From: Monosiga brevicollis MX1
Taxonomy: Eukaryota; Opisthokonta; Choanoflagellata; Craspedida; Salpingoecidae
Reading direction: 5' to 3'
Length of the DNA stretch: 64,000 bases
Assembly (NCBI RefSeq): GCF_000002865.3
Contig: NW_001865060.1
Span: 114,682-178,681, forward strand
Part shown: positions 1 to 12,595 of the stretch, one piece after another
Numbering within the stretch: position 1 is the first letter of the stretch
Layout: each line of letters opens with the position of its first letter
Made by a program: the position numbers and the translations under genes
Notes under the pieces: model-generated
The model's database searches: none
The model's input: only the letters and a program-made list of their open reading frames with translations
What the model was told of the DNA's origin: nothing

Positions 1-577
1 CCACCACGTCCAACAAATTCATCTCTGACTGACGACTGAAACCCGCCCCCCCCACGAGACTGTTCACCCGGTAGAGCAAACCGCGCGTCAGGGACCGCGC
101 TGCCACTGGCGCTGCCACTGACGCTGCCACTGACGCTGCCACCTCACCTTAACTTCAAAAAATAAAATAAAAAATGCATCAAACACCACAAACTATTTGC
201 TTGCGACAATATCTTCCATAATTGCGACAAGAACTCACACTATACCTCCATATGATTCAACAGTTATCTCATGAATAGCTTTCAAAACCCCTCCTAAACC
301 CGCTTTGTCAGCAAAAATGAAAATGTCAGAAGAAATATGCGCGCGTGGGAGAAACTTTTTTTTTTTTTTTTTCGGGGCGATGGAGCAGCAGGAGGCAATG
401 GCGGCAACGACGGCGCCGGTAGCGCCGGTTGCTGAAGGCCAGCCCCGGAATGAGGCGTGAGTGTGGCGATCATGTTTGGTGATGGAGGTAGAGGCAGAGG
501 CAGGTCTTGTGTGGGGCGTCTGTGCGAGTGCAGCGGCTGATCTTCCTCTTGCTTGTTCGGCGTGCAAATCATGCAGA
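1..577. other. Intergenic, no gene recognised
   Basis: No coding stretch with recognisable family similarity is seen. A short 12-bp tandem repeat (GCTGCCACTGAC-like units, about 100-145) and a T run near 357-372 are the only structure. The right part is the presumed 5' region of the METTL1-type gene. Confidence 0.5.
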
Positions 578-1951
<1,374 letters not shown>

Positions 1952-2187
1952 ACATGGACGCAGTTGCAAACAGAGAATATATCGTTTTCAATTGAACAAG
2001 AAGTATCCCTTTCATCGGCATTCCCGCGCTCTGCGCCGGCCCCTCGTTCATTACCCTGTCACACTTTTTTGCTTCTTCGCCGTGCACCATCTGCTCTTAT
2101 GCGCTCCTCGTCCGAGCGACGCGTTCATAAACAAAGGGTCAAAGAAGAGGAAGAAGAAGTGCTCCAGCGCCTTGGCATGAGATGACG

Positions 2188-3273
2188 CTAATCAAGATAG
2201 GCCAGGCATCGAGTCGGATATGCTCTAGCCAATCCGGTGAGCACGGCCAGTGCCAACCATTTGGACCGAGCTACGTCGGCTGGTCGCCGCCCTTGCCGAT
2301 CAGTCAAGGTCGGGTCAGCTCCATGATTCATTAGAATCTCCACTGCTCGCCAATCGCCGGCTCGGCAGGCATGGTGCAGCGCTGTTTCGCCGTGTGTATC
2401 TTCCAGATTAGGGTTACACTCGGGTGCTGCTAGCAGTCGGCGGGTGGCTTCGTGGTGCCCTAGCCGCGCAGCGATTGAGAGGGCACTCTCGCCCTTGCTC
2501 TTGGCCTCGTAGTGCGCCGGTGCTGAGACGGCGGCTGTCCGCAAATTCACATTGGCCCCCGCCTGCAAAAGCACGTTCACACTTTGCACGTGTCCATATC
2601 CTGCTGCCTTGTGTAGAGGGTACAGGCCAAAAACGTCGGGTCCCTCGTCTGGATGAACGCGCGCTGCCGTCACGAGGTAATAGGCCACATGATGTTGGTT
2701 GTGCCAAACGGCGTGCTCCAGAACGGACATGCCATGACGATCCTGTGCTCGCGGTGAGCAGCCCGCCTTGATCAACAGGCGAACAGCAGGCAAATGCCCG
2801 CCTTGAGCAGCCACGCTCAGAAAGGGGCGCTCAAGGCCTTGGTCGCGCAGCTCCACGTCCCCAAGCTGCGCGGCCGTTTGCATCAAGGTGGTCAGCTGGT
2901 CCAATCGATTGGCAGCCATGGCACGCACCGCCGCTCGTCGCAACGCTTGCCGCTGATCCTGAACACTCCCTTTCGCGTCGACCTGATCCCATTCTTGCTC
3001 ATCACGACCTGAGGCACAGCCAGCGCGTCCTAAAAGGCATGTTCCAGCGCCGCATGCCGCCAGCGCCAGCAGCCCCCCAGCACCCACTGCACGCCATGTG
3101 AACGACGCTGGAAGAACGGCGGATCCCAGCAAATTTGACCACTTGGGGGTGTTCAATCTTGCGCGCAACACCTGCAGCAACATGGCCTTGGCACCACAAC
3201 CCCCTTTCATCCGGCTACCGCAAGCCTCTGCCATCTCCCACCAACAACGTAACACTTGTTGCCACCAAATCAA
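2188..3273 (-). CDS. Ankyrin-repeat protein with N-terminal hydrophobic segment, single exon
   Basis: An uninterrupted 361-codon reading frame. Residues about 145-335 form four to five ankyrin repeats ([74 protein letters not shown]). Residues about 62-82 are a hydrophobic, Ala/Gly/Leu-rich segment, preceded by a basic amphipathic stretch ([19 protein letters not shown] from Met31). This resembles a membrane anchor or a mitochondrial presequence, so Met14 or Met31 may be the true start rather than Met1. It converges with the METTL1-type gene, 236 bp away. Ankyrin repeats indicate protein binding only; partner and function are not visible. No close named orthologue was recognised. Confidence 0.75.
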   Translation of the reverse strand: MIWWQQVLRCWWEMAEACGSRMKGGCGAKAMLLQVLRARLNTPKWSNLLGSAVLPASFTWRAVGAGGLLALAACGAGTCLLGRAGCASGRDEQEWDQVDAKGSVQDQRQALRRAAVRAMAANRLDQLTTLMQTAAQLGDVELRDQGLERPFLSVAAQGGHLPAVRLLIKAGCSPRAQDRHGMSVLEHAVWHNQHHVAYYLVTAARVHPDEGPDVFGLYPLHKAAGYGHVQSVNVLLQAGANVNLRTAAVSAPAHYEAKSKGESALSIAARLGHHEATRRLLAAPECNPNLEDTHGETALHHACRAGDWRAVEILMNHGADPTLTDRQGRRPADVARSKWLALAVLTGLARAYPTRCLAYLD

Positions 3274-3300
3274 AACTCGGCAAAAGTGTCAGTCTGTTTG

Positions 3301-3660
<360 letters not shown>

Positions 3661-3925
3661 AGCGCGCGCACACACACACACACATACGCACATCAAGCGC
3701 ATGCCCACCCCTGCCCTTGGACCATATCGCTCATATTCACATGATGGTGCATCAATGGTGATGCGACAATCAGGCAGCAAATCTCAAGTCGGCGTCAATT
3801 ACAATGAAAACAGACGCATGGAGGAAAATAGACCTATACACGTATGGCAAGATTGTCAAGTTGACACAAGATGCTCGGCATCCTTGGAGCTCCCCGACCA
3901 GCTTCTTGCACAAACACCGCCCCGG

Positions 3926-5227
3926 CTAGACGGGGGCGGTGCGTGGGATGCCCGAATCCACACTGATGCCATCATCCGAGCTTTCAGAGCTGCTCGAGTC
4001 CTCTTCGCCAACCGAGCTAGAATACCAACGCGATCGAGAGAAGCGGCGCGAAACATCACTAGGGGATGACCCAAGTAGTCGCGAGGCGCTTCGGGCAATC
4101 TGACGCAGGGTCGTTCGGCGCCCATGGTCATGCTGTGGTTTGACTGGCATGGGAGCTGTTGCCCCGATCCCGGCATCGCATGGCAGCGACCAGCCCGGCG
4201 TCGTGCCCTGGGCTTCGCTTTGCTCCAGCAGCTCCATAGACATGGCGAGGATGTCACGATCAAGAGGATCTGCAGTTTCAACAAGCGAGCGAAGAATTGA
4301 GCCTGGCAGAGGCACCCATCCCAAGTCGCGTGTTCCGTCGAACTCACCCTTTGCCAGTCGTTCGTACTCTGCCTGGCAGATGATCGACTGCAGACAAGGG
4401 AAGGCATGAGCGCACACGCCATGAGGAACGTGCAAGCGTGGGGCGGCAAAGTAGGGCAGTTCAGTGATTTAGAGGCAAGGCAAAACAATAGATAGCTAAG
4501 CATCAAGGCGATGATCAGGGCAAAACAATTCAACAGCCCACGAACCTCAGCTTCCTGCACCCAGCGTTCCTCGGAGAGGACAGGGATCTGCTCATCAAGA
4601 GTACGACGCCACCGCCGCAAATCACCGGAGGTTTCCGCCGCCATGTGCCACACACGAGTAGTTGTGACAATATCTGCACCAGCCCATTCACCAAAGAGAG
4701 CATGTCAGCAGCGCTGCAAGCGTTGGGTCACGGGCTAGTTGCTAATGACGCACTCACCAAATGGAAAGCGGCGCTTGCGATTAAAGGTGCCCGTTACGAC
4801 GAGCTCGGTATTGATGAGATCGTGCAGATTGATAAACCCTTGCGGTGCCTCATCGGTCTCGTGCTGGTGTGGACCATTGCCATGCAACGAGCAGATCATC
4901 AGCACAACACTCAAGTGGCAAAAAAAAAAAAAAAAAGGCCGAGCCATCGCCACCAGGGTACACCCTGACGGCCAATTGCAGGCTCACCTTGTAGTAGCGC
5001 AAGATGCCATTACGATCCAGCGTGCAGTAGCGGCGCTTCCAAGCTGGATTCTTGGCCCCCTTTTTGTACAGGTAGCCATGACACAAGATGTCGGCCAAGG
5101 GCAACTGCTCGAGTGAGCCCTCAAGGTATAGACCAGCCAAGGATCGCGGCAGCGTGCCAGTGCTGAACTGCGATGGCGGACGCTCCGCTGGCAAAGCCAA
5201 CGACGCCGGCAGGGACGAGCGCGCCAT
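3926..5227 (-). CDS. PH-domain protein with serine-rich tail, 4 exons
   Basis: Exon 1 (5227-4988, 80 codons) has a short N-terminus, then the start of a pleckstrin homology domain: HGYLYKKGAKNPAWKRRYC and the strand GILRYYK. Exon 2 (ending near 4757) continues with FINLHDLINTELVV and TFNRKRRFPF. Exon 3 supplies DIVTTTRVWHMAAETSGDLR and the terminal PH helix with its conserved Trp (RRWRRTLDEQI). Exon 4 (about 4390-3926) is unique sequence ending in an acidic serine cluster (EEDSSSSESSDDGISVDS). Basic residues between PH strands 1 and 2 (KK..K..KRR) fit phosphoinositide binding, which is an inference. The intron between exons 1 and 2 holds an A17 run on the plus strand. No further catalytic domain is seen; it looks like a small adaptor. 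Confidence 0.8.
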
Positions 5228-5838
5228 CCCGAGCCAACCTCAGAAACAAAACAGTCCACAAAGCCAGCTAAGACCAATCCGCCTCCCGTGCTCGTGTGCT
5301 CTGATCGAGCCGCTCGGGCCGAGCCATTGCGCTACGGGATCGCACAGAGCCTAAAAGCAGGTAAAAAACCACCCCACCCCACACGTCCTGTCTCCTCTGC
5401 CCCTCCCAGAACCAGGTGTGCGCTGTTGAATCGATCACCCCAGCAGGCGGGTATCGTGTCGCCACCAATCGTTGTCGTTCGCGCGCTCAGTGTGTGTGTG
5501 TATGTGTGTGTCGTCGAGAACAAAATGAAAGATTTTTTTTTTTTTTTCGTTATGATGAGAGAGAGATGCAGACAGAAATTTCTGGTGTCACTTTTGCTTT
5601 CATGACTGTGTGGGGTCGCTGTCATATGGGCGGTTGGTTTGAAGGACGGCGCTCGGTGGGGTCAAAGTCAAAGGATGATGCAGCTTAAAAGCCAGAGTTT
5701 GAAGAATGGGTAGTGGTTGTTTGGTGTTTTTCCTTGACTGAGTTTGCGTTGGCTAAATTGAAAGGAGATGGGCCACACGCCGTGCAGTCGTGCAGATGAC
5801 AACTTGACATCATATTGACCCCACGCTCGCCCTGAAAG
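5228..5838. other. Intergenic, simple-sequence rich
   Basis: Lies between the PH-domain gene start and the NSUN2 3' end. It contains a short GTGTGT stretch near 5490-5510 and a T15 run near 5534-5548. No supported gene. Confidence 0.5.
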
Positions 5839-8800
5839 CTACGCAGGGGTGGATTTCCGCAGACGATCTTGCAGACGACGACTCAATGCACGGGGAAAGT
5901 GCTCCTGTCCGGGGGTGTGGTAGAGTCGCAGCTTGATGGCGGATTGCTCAAGATCCCACGCATCGTCCCCAGTGCCCGGCACCAAGCGTAACTGGGCCGG
6001 CAAACACAGTCCCGAACCAGCAAAGAGCCACTGGGCACGGGCATACTCCTCGCTTGCTGCCGGAAGCTGGGTCTCCTCATCTGTACTCGCTTCTTTGAGC
6101 CGCACCACACAGCATCCAGATTGCGCCTTCGCAAGCACCAAGTCTTGGTGAGCAAAGACCCATGGCCGCAGGGTTGAACAAGCAAGTCACCAATCCTACC
6201 TTGTTGAGACGCCGTGTGGACAGGTCCAGCTTGGCGAGAGGCATCCATGCATTGACGTTGGCCAAGAGCATTTTCAGAGGCTTGCGTTTGATGCTCAACA
6301 CGTTGCGGCCCGCAAACCTGGCCACACAAGCCGCACCCTCCTGCAGCAGCCCGCCAGAGCCGTCAGCACTATGAACCGAAAAGGATGTGCATCCAACGCA
6401 CAGACATCCACACCTGGGTTAACAGAAGACCTCGCTCCCGCGCGATTGGGTGTGCTAGCTTGACGCCGCCATACACCACCCGAACACGTGGTACCTATTC
6501 ATTGCAGACGGTCAGCTTTGGGCGTGAGACTCAGCTATGTGGTGTTCACCTGTTTCTGTTCTTCACCCGCCCCAGATATGCACAGTTCAAGACAACGCAT
6601 ACCGTCAGCACGTTTTCGAGTACCGTCGGGGAAAAGTATGTCAAAATGCTGTGGATGCCAAGTTGTGCACAAGCAAGCATGAGCAAGCCTGGCGGGACAC
6701 ACTCCAACAGACGCACAATAGAACAATCAAGACAAACCTAAGGCCCTTGGCACCGCGGGCCAACAAATTTGGTGCAACATGTCGCTCAAAGTCACTCGAC
6801 AATTTGAATTGCTATGACGCATTCATTGCACACCGCACACTTTTCGTCAGACCCTTTGCGAAGAGAGGACCGAGCACGAGCACACCCACTTCCCACGCTC
6901 GTCTTGTCAAGTGAGCTGGCCCCAGAAATCGGAAAGAACGGATCAAAAGAGAATGCGGGCAATGAATCCAGGCGCAAACACATGCCAGCCTACCTTGACA
7001 AGCAGAGCTAGGGAGCTCGAGTCTCGAGCCGGAACATGTGCCAGGCTAGCGGGCTGGTGGGGTGGCTCTAGCTCTGCAACAAGTCAAACCAAAGTTTGAT
7101 GATTGGAAGGAGGAGACGCAGCCAAACGAAGGCGCTTTTTCATCATACCGCGCAGAGGCCCCGACTGCGCAGGGTCAGCATCAGCGATGGGGCTTGGCGG
7201 ACCGGGCAGCGGCTTTGTTTTGCGCAGGACAGCAACGAAAAAGCCGCCCGTATCTTGGAGGTGGGGGTAGAATCGCATGCAGCGCTCAAGGCATAGTGAT
7301 TCGGCCACGTCCTGCCGGCAGTGCAAGACAACCCAAATTGCAGCATATCGGAATGAGCATGCAGAAACCTTAGAATCTGCTGGCACAGAGTGGTTTTTTC
7401 AACAACTCGCTCTCATGAAACCCGAATGTTGAAGAGCCGCTTGGAGTGTGATCTGTGGATAGCGGGAGCTTACCGGCGAGGGGGGAAACATGGTGGGGCG
7501 CATGATCTTGCGTGTGTTGGGTGAAACCGAGTCATGCTGAGTGGCTGCAAAGTCGGGAAACTCGCGCATATCGTCGTCATATACCTGCATGATCAGATGC
7601 AGTGTGGCAAGATGGGGTGAGCATAGTGCGAGTGTGGCGAGATGGAAGGAGGACCCAAGAGGGGTCCAAGGGTGATGAAACGTGCGCAAACTGCCATCAT
7701 CTCTCTATTCAAGAGCGGCAAGGCACTTGCATACCTTCCATGAATAGACACCGGGGCGCCGTGCTAGGTCTGGATGCCGGCCACTACAATCGACGAGCTC
7801 GACAGCGCCACCACACCTAGCCAAAGGGCCCAAGACAGGTGGAAGGATGAGTGAAGCCAAGGCAACCCGCGCCGAGGCTTTTTTTTTTCTCTACAATCCT
7901 GCTGATATGGCCGCGCTAAAGTTCCAAAGGGCAGGACGTACTTTTGCAAGAGGGCGGCCACGACCGCTTCATCCTCGAGCGGGTTGAAGGTACAGGTACT
8001 GTACACCATGATGCCCCCGGGCCGCAGCAGGCTGAGGCCGCGCATGGCAATTTGGAGCTGCATGGGATCAACGGTCAGAAAGCGAGGCGCTAGGATTGGG
8101 CTTCCGGGGCTCGCGCAAAGCAACGCGTACCTGAAGCGTATGCAGGCCAATGGCAAAGCCGGGGTGCCAGCGCCGCCACATGTCTACGCCACAACGGTGG
8201 TCAGTCATGACCTGACCAGCCAAAGCAACCCTCGCCACAACCAAGGGGGGCTTCGCGACCCAACGGCATGGCCAGCGGGCAAATGCAAATGAGTGATGTC
8301 TCAACGCACCTGGAGATTTGCGAAGCGTGCCATCTCCACAACAGGGCACATCACAGATGATGCGATCAAAGGAGCCCCGCAGGTAGCGGTCCTCGCGCTC
8401 GTGGCTCAGGCTGGGATACTTTTGCGCCTTGTGCTGTGTGACCACCAGCTTCTGACAGGCTGGGCCGAGTGGGGCAAGGCGACGCACGAGAATGTATGCT
8501 CGCTTGGCATCGACATCATTGGCCATGACAAACCCCGAGGCGTTACCCTGCGCATGCAAAGCCTCTAGGGCCTGTGTACGAATTTGTGGGACAAGATGAT
8601 GCCGTCAGTCCGGGGTTGCCGATATGGCACGGATACATGCAATACGAGTGTGCACCTGGGTGGTTTTGGATCCGGGGGAGGCGCACATGTCCAGGACTCT
8701 GTGATGGGGTTCAATGTTCAAAAAGGCCACTGGGAGCATGGAGACGACCTCTTGACGTGAGAGGACGCCGAGGGCGGTAAACTCTGCCAGCCATTGACGC

Positions 8801-9302
8801 AGGCGCTGCATGGCAGGCTCGGTTGCAAACTTGAGGCTCTGGGAGGCGCAACCAAGTTGCCACGCGTCGATCCAGCCCAAGGCGCGTGGCGCGTTGGCCT
8901 GTAGCTCGTTGGACGGATCCTGGATCAATGCCTCAATTTGTTCTGGTGGAGGACAACAGAGAGGTGTGAGGCTTACCGACTGGCGATGCCAAAAAATCTG
9001 CACGACAGCAGCAAGACAAACCTACCCAGACAAGGCTGAAGAAGTTCAGGGCGAGCGCTGGCCTTGTTGATGCGAAAGGTGACGGGCAGCGGCTGGCGCA
9101 AAGCCCGCATAAATGCCGACCACTCGCGATCATCCAGCAAACCTTGCTGCAAATAGTACTCGACAAAACAGGGTTCACCACGCAGAATCTCCGGCGGGTC
9201 AGAAACCCGCAACGCCTCGGGCGCCACCTCTCCCTCGGCAGCCTCCTTCCGGCGCTTGGCCAGCTGCACCAGCCGCCGAGATCGACCCTGTCGCTTCGGC
9301 AT
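5839..9302 (-). CDS. NSUN2: tRNA (cytosine-5)-methyltransferase NSUN2/Trm4, multi-exon
   Basis: Makes m5C in tRNAs (and some mRNAs), mainly in the nucleus. Exon 1 starts at 9302 (MPKRQGRSRRLVQLAKRR) and carries FMRALRQPLPVTFRINKASA. Then follow LSRQEVVSMLPVAFLNIEPH, the SAM-site motif DMCASPGSKTTQ (about 8665-8700), FVMANDVDAKRAYILVRRL, FDRIICDVPCCGDGTLRKSP with the motif IV cysteine, and GIMVYSTCTFNPLEDEAVV with the catalytic motif VI cysteine. The first part ends with RPTMFPPSP and FYPHLQDTGGFFVAVLRKT. The C-terminal lobe is also present: RVVYGGVKLAH, QEGAACVARFAGRNVLSIK and ANVNAWMPLAKLDLSTRR match the region after the NSUN2 catalytic core, so the gene runs to 5839. Exons between about 6480 and 7080 are poorly resolved. 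Both catalytic cysteines are intact. Confidence 0.92.
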
Positions 9303-9313
9303 CGTGCCCCTGG

Positions 9314-9700
<387 letters not shown>

Positions 9701-9924
9701 TCAAGTCCTGTTGGTGGGTTCCTTCTTCAACTCCTGGCTGTTGCTTTGGTCATCTCACCTGCAAAGACAATGATGTGTAGTTTTGCTCACTCTTGACTCC
9801 CTCGCTCTCTCTCCATCAGTGCCCGCTTCTGTCTCCGTCTGGCCCTCACATCCAAACGGAATTGGCGCAAGACTGCACAAGAGTATGTGACGCAGGAAGG
9901 AAATTTGCACTACATTCGCTGAAA

Positions 9925-11117
9925 TCAATTGCCGCCGCAGCCACGGCAACCGCAAGTGACGCACTCTACCACGTGTCCCTGTGTGCCAATTCAGCAGAAC
10001 CAGATCAGTGCCATTAACAATGACGACGTGACAATGACCAGCACGCCGTCAACATCAAGTGGGAGGCATGGGTGAAGATGCACAACATGAAATCCGGATA
10101 CGCACCTCGGGCAACTGTGAGCGGGGAACACGGCAAATGCATGTCGTGCCATGCTGCGTGTCACGGGTCTGGACGCAGGCCAAGCAGCACAGATTCTCAT
10201 AACCGTTCTAAGGAATGGGTCCAGCAGAGGTCAGCCAAGTTTGTTTCTTGCCGCATGTGGAAACTCACTGTGAGAAAAAAAAAATTTCCCCCCTCGCCAA
10301 AAACACGCCAAGACTTGGCACGGCACACCTTTTTCCATTTGGCAATAAGATTGCGATCGGCAATGTTCTCCTTGAGGCAGTAATCATAGAGTTCTAAGCA
10401 AGGAAAATAAATGGCCAAGTGAGCGACAGCCAAGGCTCACCCATTTTGTGACCCAAGACCGTGTTCAAGTGCATCTGAGCCCGATATCCCAGTGTAGTCT
10501 CGCAGTTTGAGTGGAGACAAAAATTCGAGGATGTTCTTCCTCCGCTCCTCAAGCAGCAGATTGGCATCAGCACCGAGGATTCGGAACCAACCTTGAGAGA
10601 TGGCCTTGCGCTTGTAATACAAGTCGTAAATGTACCTGCTTTTCTGATGATGGATCCTGCACAAGAACAGCAAAGTTGAGTGTGAGGGGCAGGCCACCAG
10701 ATACTGTATGAGAGTGCGATGAAAACCAATGAACCCAAAAGCCAGACGGCGCTTCGAATTTGCATCGTCTGCGCTTGGCTGCACATTACATGACACGTGC
10801 CTAAACTATTTGAGCAAATAGTCAGTGGCCTGAGCATCCATACCTGTAAATGGGCCAGAGGCTCTCGCACCGGCGCTTGCCATCGTGTGATTCTTGTTCA
10901 GCTGTGGTGAGCATGCAATGTGCGCGGGTGAGAGTAGGAAATCGCATACTGGCTACACAACTGGGCTCAAACCCCACCCCTCTTGGCTCGCTTCCTTGTC
11001 CACCCTAAGCAGACCATGCATACCTTCGCGCAACTTCATGTCCAGCTCCTCGATGGTGGGTTCAATCAGCTCCCAACCCTCTGGGGGCTGCTTCTTGGAC
11101 TTGCCCCACTTTGGCAT
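9925..11117 (-). CDS. BUD31: BUD31/G10 spliceosome-associated protein, multi-exon
   Basis: A core component of activated spliceosomes. The start at 11117 gives [20 protein letters not shown], followed by [11 protein letters not shown] (exon 1 ends at 11024). Next come the exon ending [47 protein letters not shown], and an exon near 10213-10110 with the zinc-binding block [20 protein letters not shown] then TCICRVPR. A last short exon reads [17 protein letters not shown] and stops at 9925. All of the cysteine pairs that bind the three zinc ions of the family are present. Nearly every family position is conserved, as expected for one of the most conserved eukaryotic proteins. Confidence 0.95.
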
Positions 11118-12595
11118 GATGACGAGTCAAAAAGGTGATGGATCAGCAGGATGAAGAGGAAGAGAGCTCGTACACGCCCTCTCAACTGGTGTGAGACCAC
11201 GTTTGAGCAAGGGAAAACGGATATGGCGCAAGCCAGTCAACTTGAAAAGCCCACGCTGCCTTCACCGAGTTTGAACGCAGGGTATCAATGAAGCAGCCGC
11301 CACTAGCGCTGCCGTTCCTGTTCCAGTCTCTCTCTCACAAATTTTCTCTCTCTCTGCTCTCTCTCTTTGAAAAAAACGCTTTCAAACGTTTTTGTAACAA
11401 GTGACACACTCTACTCCCAGACCCAAAATAACAGGGGTGTTTTTAAATTATGAGACAATGTTCACAAAGAGGGGGCGGTATGGAGCAGATGTGGCTTCGC
11501 TCTGAAAATGGATGATATGAGATTCATGTCTCTGCTTGACCCTCTGTTTCTTCGCTAGTTCTAAAACAGGTTTCTGCACACTCTCTAAACTTGAGGACGT
11601 AACCAGCTCTCTCTCTCTCTCTCTCTCATTTTGCAGCGCAAGAGAGACAGCTCCCTCTCTCTTATTTGTGTGTGAGTGTGTGTGTGTATCCGGATATATC
11701 TGATGACAACGACCTGGGGTGCAAATGGCAGCCAGTGTGTCTCGCTGCCCGGCTTATCCCCAAAGCTGCTGGCCTTTAATTTGAACCAGGGCTCGACAAG
11801 GGGGGCAGGGATGAGGCGTGTGGTGCTTGCTTGTTGTGGTTGAGGGGAGAACAAGGAACGCTGTGGGGCGCTGCGAGATCACTCGACCGGGGTCTGTGTG
11901 TCTCACTGTTCATTTTGCCAACTCACGTATCTTGGCAGGAATGGCAGACAAGTGGAATGGCAGCCAATGCCCACCAGATTCGCGGGCATGGTACGTCTGC
12001 CTGCCTTGTTCTTCTTTGCCGCCTTGTTCAGGAACCAAGGCCGGGAACATGACAATAGGGCAGACATGGAATCCTGTGCTGCAACGGCTCCGCATGCATA
12101 CGTAACGAGGGCGATGGCCCGGTCAGCGGCAGCCTATCGGTGGCCAAGCATCTGGCCCCATGGCTTGGGTTCTGTTCCAGAAGCTTGAAGGAGGGATGGT
12201 TACACACGCCTGGCATGCTCCCACGCAGGCTCAATCAGGGCATGGGTTTTGGTGCTGTTGTGTGTTGCCTGCTCGTGTCGATAGAGCTCCTGCGTCACAT
12301 TCCGGTGGAGCTAGCCCAGTTTATTCAGCGTCAGGTCAGCCGAGCGCCCACAACCTGACCAGCGCCTGCTCCATGCCGTTACAAAAGCCTTTACACTCAC
12401 ACGTCTTGCCGCGCATGCTGAATGACAGCACTTGACCTTTGAGCCTTCGACGGACCTGGCGTTGCGTGCGCGCGCGCTCGTTCAGGTCAGACCTTGCTGC
12501 ATGGTACTTGGTGCTTGCTCACCCCCCGCTGCTTCACTTGGTCCCACAAAAGAAGCACCCGCGGCCCGAATTTCCTTGCTCTCACTGGTGGAACA
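11118..12595. other. Long intergenic / 5' region, no gene resolved
   Basis: About 1.5 kb with CT repeats (about 11321-11366 and 11609-11628) and a short GTGTGT tract (11668-11688). Several open frames exist in 11820-12430, but none gave recognisable family sequence. An N-terminal exon of the downstream UBA protein may lie here, because a good 3' splice site (GACATGCAG, ending at 12619) precedes its first conserved block. Confidence 0.4.

Noticed and set aside
3926-3945. C-terminal PDZ ligand on the PH-domain protein (ends TAPV)
   Set aside because: Class I ligands need Ser or Thr at position -2; here it is Ala.
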